Below are positions 5,322-5,370 of a stretch of DNA of 5,370 bases, in pieces. The DNA comes from Thermoplasmata archaeon. Its GTDB lineage: Archaea > Thermoplasmatota > Penumbrarchaeia > Penumbrarchaeales > Penumbrarchaeaceae. Numbering within the stretch: position 1 is the first letter of the stretch; each line of letters starts with the position of its first letter. Location: the NCBI GenBank assembly GCA_023145185.1, contig JAGLEG010000019.1:1-5370 (forward strand), written 5' to 3'. Below the pieces are notes generated by a model. It was given only the letters and a program-made list of their open reading frames with translations. It was not told where the DNA came from and did not search any database. Both the position numbers and the translations under genes were made by a program.

Positions 5322-5370
5322 ATATCGGCTCCCTTTGATTAGATAAAAATGAGCGCCGGGAGCCGGATTT
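5322..5370 (+). repeat. Conserved palindrome, copy 3 (followed by the window end)
   Basis: ATAT then CGGCTCCC (5326-5333) and GGGAGCCG (5358-5365) around a 24-nt loop, differing from copy 2 only at two loop bases (TG for CA at 5336-5337). The window stops five bases after the right arm, so whether another variable-stem palindrome follows is not visible. The last 17 bases read on the minus strand resemble a tRNA 3' end. Confidence 0.8.

Larger units (their letters stand above)
5098..5370. repeat. Tandem array of 113-115 bp structured units, no coding function seen
   Basis: The whole stretch after the MATE stop codon is a tandem array. The conserved core TAAAAATGAGCGCCGGGA recurs three times, with its ATG at 5121, 5236 and 5349, giving periods of 115 and 113. 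Each unit has four parts: a conserved palindrome with a 24-nt loop; a 6-nt linker; a variable-stem palindrome with 10-bp arms; and a 22-nt linker. Only the loop of the variable palindrome changes length (23 versus 21). The third copy is cut by the window end, so the copy number is unknown. The stretch is visibly more A/T-rich than the genes. No open frame longer than about 16 codons starts at the repeated ATG. It could be a family of small structured RNAs, a protein-binding array, or a mobile or attachment-site array; nothing here decides between them. Confidence 0.85.

Noticed and set aside
5098..5370. CRISPR array (repeat of about 49 bp, spacers of about 65 bp, degenerate end copy)
   Set aside because: The 'spacers' share length, internal palindromes, an AAGATAAT loop motif and 12 of 22 linker bases, which unrelated acquired spacers would not. 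No cas gene is in view.

Overview
The window looks archaeal, most like a Thermoplasmata-type euryarchaeon; the lineage guess is low confidence. The signs are: TATA-like boxes about 25 bases before probable transcript starts; a mix of leaderless genes and genes led by a GAGGTG Shine-Dalgarno; heavy use of AGG/AGA (Arg) and ATA (Ile) codons; and a mevalonate-pathway gene. No rRNA, complete tRNA, transposase or cas gene is visible.

Layout, left to right. Positions 2-40 (minus) may be the first 13 codons of a gene cut by the window edge. It diverges from 109-1476 (plus), a phosphomannomutase/phosphoglucomutase-family phosphohexomutase, and the two seem to share a symmetrical TATA element near 59-70. 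At 1478-1933 (minus) lies a small SRPBCC-fold-like protein, tail to tail with the mutase with one base between them. A 199-bp divergent promoter region (1934-2132) separates it from 2133-3140 (plus), an ATP-dependent (di)phosphomevalonate decarboxylase for archaeal isoprenoid lipid synthesis. Next comes a MarR-family regulator (3229-3702) with a perfect 10-4-10 palindrome over its promoter, followed in the same operon by a 12-helix MATE exporter (3724-5097). This is the classic arrangement of a self-repressed, ligand-released efflux operon.

The last 273 bases (5098-5370) have no convincing gene. They hold the most unusual item: a tandem array with a 113-115 bp period that begins at the MATE stop codon and runs off the window. 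Each unit alternates a conserved palindrome (8-bp arms CGGCTCCC/GGGAGCCG, 24-nt loop) with a second palindrome of 10-bp arms. The second stem differs between units at three positions, and each change is matched by a compensating change in the partner arm. All linkers keep fixed lengths (6 nt, 22 nt). This points to selection on a folded RNA or DNA structure rather than on sequence. The array matches no class I can name, and it is the best candidate here for something undescribed.
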